A program made the translations under genes and the position numbers. From the NCBI GenBank assembly GCA_003641345.1, contig QNAD01000010.1:1-15438 (forward strand): a stretch of DNA of 15,438 bases, in the 5' to 3' direction. The stretch is from Candidatus Zixiibacteriota bacterium. Its GTDB lineage: Bacteria; Zixibacteria; MSB-5A5; GN15; FEB-12. Below the pieces are notes generated by a model. That model ran no database searches and was not told the origin of the DNA. It worked only from the letters and a program-made list of their open reading frames with translations. Numbering within the stretch: the stretch's first letter is position 1; each line of letters starts with the position of its first letter. Positions 13,571 to 15,438 of this stretch are shown here, one piece after another.

Positions 13571-13599
13571 TTGAACTGCATTTTTGCTCCATCTATTAT
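13571..13599 (+). promoter_or_regulatory. Candidate internal promoter for the kinase/NtrC-type regulator pair
   Basis: TTGAAC (13571-13576, 4 of 6), a 17-nt spacer and TATTAT (13594-13599, 5 of 6) lie in the 62-base gap after cheB. This is the widest gap inside the run from 3754 to the window end. The -10 hexamer is the same as at the operon's first promoter. A start near 13606 would give a leader of about 18 nt that keeps the GGAG site but drops the left arm of the overlapping hairpin. Confidence 0.4.
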
Positions 13600-13616
13600 T
13601 ATAAATAATGATGGAG
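13587..13616 (+). promoter_or_regulatory. Hairpin that would mask the kinase ribosome binding site
   Basis: CTCCATC (13587-13593) pairs with GATGGAG (13610-13616). After a single bulged T (13594), ATTATT (13595-13600) pairs with AATAAT (13604-13609), around a 3-nt loop. The right arm contains GGAG (13613-13616), the Shine-Dalgarno site 7 nt before the kinase ATG at 13624. In read-through RNA from cheB the site would be buried in a stem of 13 base pairs. No T tract follows, so this is not an intrinsic terminator. A translational control role is inference. Confidence 0.55.
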
Positions 13617-13623
13617 ATATTTC

Positions 13624-14949
13624 ATGGATGAAACAAAAAAAACAATTTCAAATTTTACTGTAGAATCAGATCAATTATCTAAATTTGCAGATTCGTATGA
13701 ATCATTCAATAGAATTATTAACTCGTTGCAAAGGAAGTATATTGAACTCAAAGATGAGTTTTCCCAACAAAATGAAGAATTAACCGTAACCAATTCAAAA
13801 TTAATGGATTTGAGTGACAAAAATATGGTTGCCACTGAATTCTTGAACAATATTCTTAATTCAATTTCTATTGGGGTCATTGCTGTTAATCAGAATGGAA
13901 GAATTACTCATTTTAATCCAGCGGCTTCAATAATTTTGGGCATTCCTATCAAAGAGCCATTAGGAAAACATTATCGGGATATTATTCCTCCCGGAAATCC
14001 AATCTCTGCTAATGCTTTGAGAACAGCAGAATCATCACGCTCAGTTGACTCGGTAGAAAAGAAGACGGAATTGGAAGATGGTACGGTGCTTAATTTGAAT
14101 GTGTCAACTTCGCTCCTAAAAGATAGCAAGGGAGTAACTCAGGGAGCAGTGGAAGTATTTCAGGATTTAACAAAAATTAAGAAAATGGAACAGGAAATTG
14201 CCCGTTTGAACACTCTTGCGGCTTTAGGTGAAATGGCGGCTACGATTGCTCATGAGGTAAGGAATCCTCTTTCAGGTATTAGCGGTTTTGCGGCATTATT
14301 AGAGCAGGACCTGGATGAGAAAGATCCCAGAAGGAAATTAGTTAAGAAAATTGTCAGAGGTGTTAATAACCTGAATAATACTGTAACTTCTTTATTAAAT
14401 TATACAAAACTTGATGAAATTAATAAAACAAATGTTGATTTAAAATCTTATCTGAATGAAACAATTAGGCAATATTGTCAGGAAAATCAGGAAAAAGCAT
14501 CTGGTTTGAAATTTGATATAAGTGCCAATAAGGCAAAAGAGAACGAAAAGATTTCTGTCTTATTAGATAAATTACTTTTCCGCCAGGTTTTTTATAATAT
14601 TTTCAGTAATGCTTCGGAAGTATGCAGTAAGGGTGGAAAAATTTCTATCTCTTATCAGAAAATGGCAAGGCAAACAGCGGTACAAAAATATTCCAAGCGT
14701 CTTATGTTGGGTGTTGATGAAACAGTTTTAGAAATAATCATTTCAGATGATGGTAGTGGAATATCAATGGAAAATTTGGATAAAGTTTTTGCTCCGTTTT
14801 TCACAACCAAACAGGATGGCAACGGATTAGGGTTGGCTATATCATGGAAAATAGTTAAAGCCCATAGTGGAGAAATTTTTGCCGAAAGTAGTTCTAAAAA
14901 AGGTACTGCTTTTACGATACTTTTACCGGTGAAAATAAATTGCGATTAA
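13624..14949 (+). CDS. Soluble PAS-domain sensor histidine kinase
   Basis: The 441-residue kinase has no membrane segment. A predicted coiled coil (about 25-68) leads to a PAS domain (about 74-185, with SIGVIAVNQNGRITHFNPAA at its start). The HisKA dimerisation domain has phospho-acceptor His210 in MAATIAHEVRNPLSGI. The catalytic ATPase domain has an N box FYNIFSNASE (323-332), G1 DDGSGI (375-380), F box FAPFFTTK (389-396) and G2 GNGLGLAI (399-406). All boxes are intact. This architecture matches cytoplasmic kinases paired with NtrC-type regulators (NtrB, AtoS/ZraS cytoplasmic part, FlrB-like); the paired regulator begins 13 nt downstream. The ligand sensed by PAS is unknown. The start is set by GGAG (13613-13616). 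It may be expressed apart from the che genes because of the local promoter and hairpin. Confidence 0.93.
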   Translation: MDETKKTISNFTVESDQLSKFADSYESFNRIINSLQRKYIELKDEFSQQNEELTVTNSKLMDLSDKNMVATEFLNNILNSISIGVIAVNQNGRITHFNPAASIILGIPIKEPLGKHYRDIIPPGNPISANALRTAESSRSVDSVEKKTELEDGTVLNLNVSTSLLKDSKGVTQGAVEVFQDLTKIKKMEQEIARLNTLAALGEMAATIAHEVRNPLSGISGFAALLEQDLDEKDPRRKLVKKIVRGVNNLNNTVTSLLNYTKLDEINKTNVDLKSYLNETIRQYCQENQEKASGLKFDISANKAKENEKISVLLDKLLFRQVFYNIFSNASEVCSKGGKISISYQKMARQTAVQKYSKRLMLGVDETVLEIIISDDGSGISMENLDKVFAPFFTTKQDGNGLGLAISWKIVKAHSGEIFAESSSKKGTAFTILLPVKINCD

Positions 14950-14962
14950 ATGGAGTAATTAA

Positions 14963-15438
14963 ATGAAGCTTTCAGTCTTAGTTGTTGATGATGATAAGTT
15001 AGTCAATGAGTTCTTAATTGAAACTTTGGAGCGAGCCGGATACTTATGTAAATCTGTTTTTTCCGGTGAAGAAGCTGTCGAGGAATATTCACAAAAGACT
15101 TATGATATTGTTTTAACCGACTTGAAAATGAAAGCTATGGACGGTATTACTCTTATCAGTAAATTGAAAAAAATTGACCCTTCTGCTGTAATAATAATGA
15201 TGACAGCTTACGGCACCGTTGAAACCGCAGTAAAAGCGATAAAATTGGGTGCGTATGATTTTTTGTTAAAACCTGTAATGCCGGCAACTTTAGGACACAT
15301 CATAAATAGAGTGTCAGAAATGCTTCAACTTCGTGCAGAAAATAGAATGCTCAAACAGGATATTTCAAATAAGTTCCAGAATATGATTGGCAAATCGAAA
15401 CTTATGAAAAATGTTTTCGATATGATTCAATCAATTGC
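14963..15438 (+). CDS. NtrC-family sigma54-dependent response regulator (N-terminal part, cut by window end)
   Basis: About 158 codons are visible before the window ends. The receiver (about 3-118) has Asp9/Asp10, phospho-acceptor Asp53 in LTDLKMKAMDG, Thr81 in MTAYGTVETAVKAIKLGAYD, and Lys103 in LLKPV. This pattern, with the adjacent GTVETAVKA helix, is typical of the NtrC/AtoC class. A helical linker (about 119-140) is followed by NMIGKSKLMKNVFDMI, which matches the opening of the AAA+ sigma54-activation domain (IG-x-S-x2-M-x2-V). The AAA+ core and DNA-binding domain would lie beyond 15438. GGAG (14952-14955) is 7 nt before the ATG. It is the evident partner of the upstream kinase. Its presence implies that the organism has sigma54. 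Confidence 0.9.
   Translation, partial: MKLSVLVVDDDKLVNEFLIETLERAGYLCKSVFSGEEAVEEYSQKTYDIVLTDLKMKAMDGITLISKLKKIDPSAVIIMMTAYGTVETAVKAIKLGAYDFLLKPVMPATLGHIINRVSEMLQLRAENRMLKQDISNKFQNMIGKSKLMKNVFDMIQSI

Overview
This AT-rich bacterial window (roughly one third G+C by eye) is coded entirely on the + strand. I cannot place the organism by gene content alone. Readable Shine-Dalgarno sites (GGAGG/GGAG) and sigma70-like TTGACA/TATTAT boxes argue against a typical Bacteroidota genome. A soluble che/partner-switch/HEAT cluster in a low-GC genome would suit an uncultured FCB-type or other deep-branching candidate phylum, but this is a weak inference.

Layout. (1) Positions 60-887: tatC, the twin-arginine translocase subunit, with an unusual acidic N-terminal extension. 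(2) Positions 938-1053: a recognisable promoter and a tRNA-Gly with anticodon CCC. (3) Positions 1080-3672: a DUF512 PDZ/radical-SAM protein followed almost immediately by der (engA), a pairing known from many bacteria. (4) Positions 3705-13561: one tightly packed block, probably a single operon, that starts at a promoter overlapped by a perfect 12-bp inverted repeat. Its order is GAF-SpoIIE/PP2C phosphatase, RsbW-type ATPase, STAS anti-sigma-antagonist, about 20 HEAT repeats, a single receiver, CheR, two more single receivers, a CheZ-like phosphatase, CheA and CheB. (5) Positions 13571-15438: a soluble PAS histidine kinase with its own candidate promoter and a hairpin that would mask its ribosome binding site, then the start of an NtrC-family response regulator that runs off the window.

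How it fits together. The first three genes of the large block form a complete partner-switching triad: PP2C phosphatase, serine kinase and STAS substrate. The rest supplies the core of a chemosensory pathway: kinase CheA, three candidate phospho-acceptor receivers, phosphatase CheZ, and the adaptation enzymes CheR and CheB. No methyl-accepting receptor, CheW, CheD or flagellar/pilus gene is present, so the receptor, coupler and output must lie elsewhere. Gene overlaps and 12-33 nt spacings link the partner switch, the HEAT protein and the chemosensory genes physically. This suggests, but does not prove, that one stimulus feeds both.

Points deserving most attention: CheB carries Asn where the family's catalytic Asp is expected; CheA lacks a recognisable P2 domain; the CheZ-like protein ends in a FliM-like CheY-binding peptide; and two inverted repeats sit exactly on the starts of the two presumed transcription units. 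No mobile element, CRISPR array or pseudogene was seen. The longest gaps are under 100 bases.
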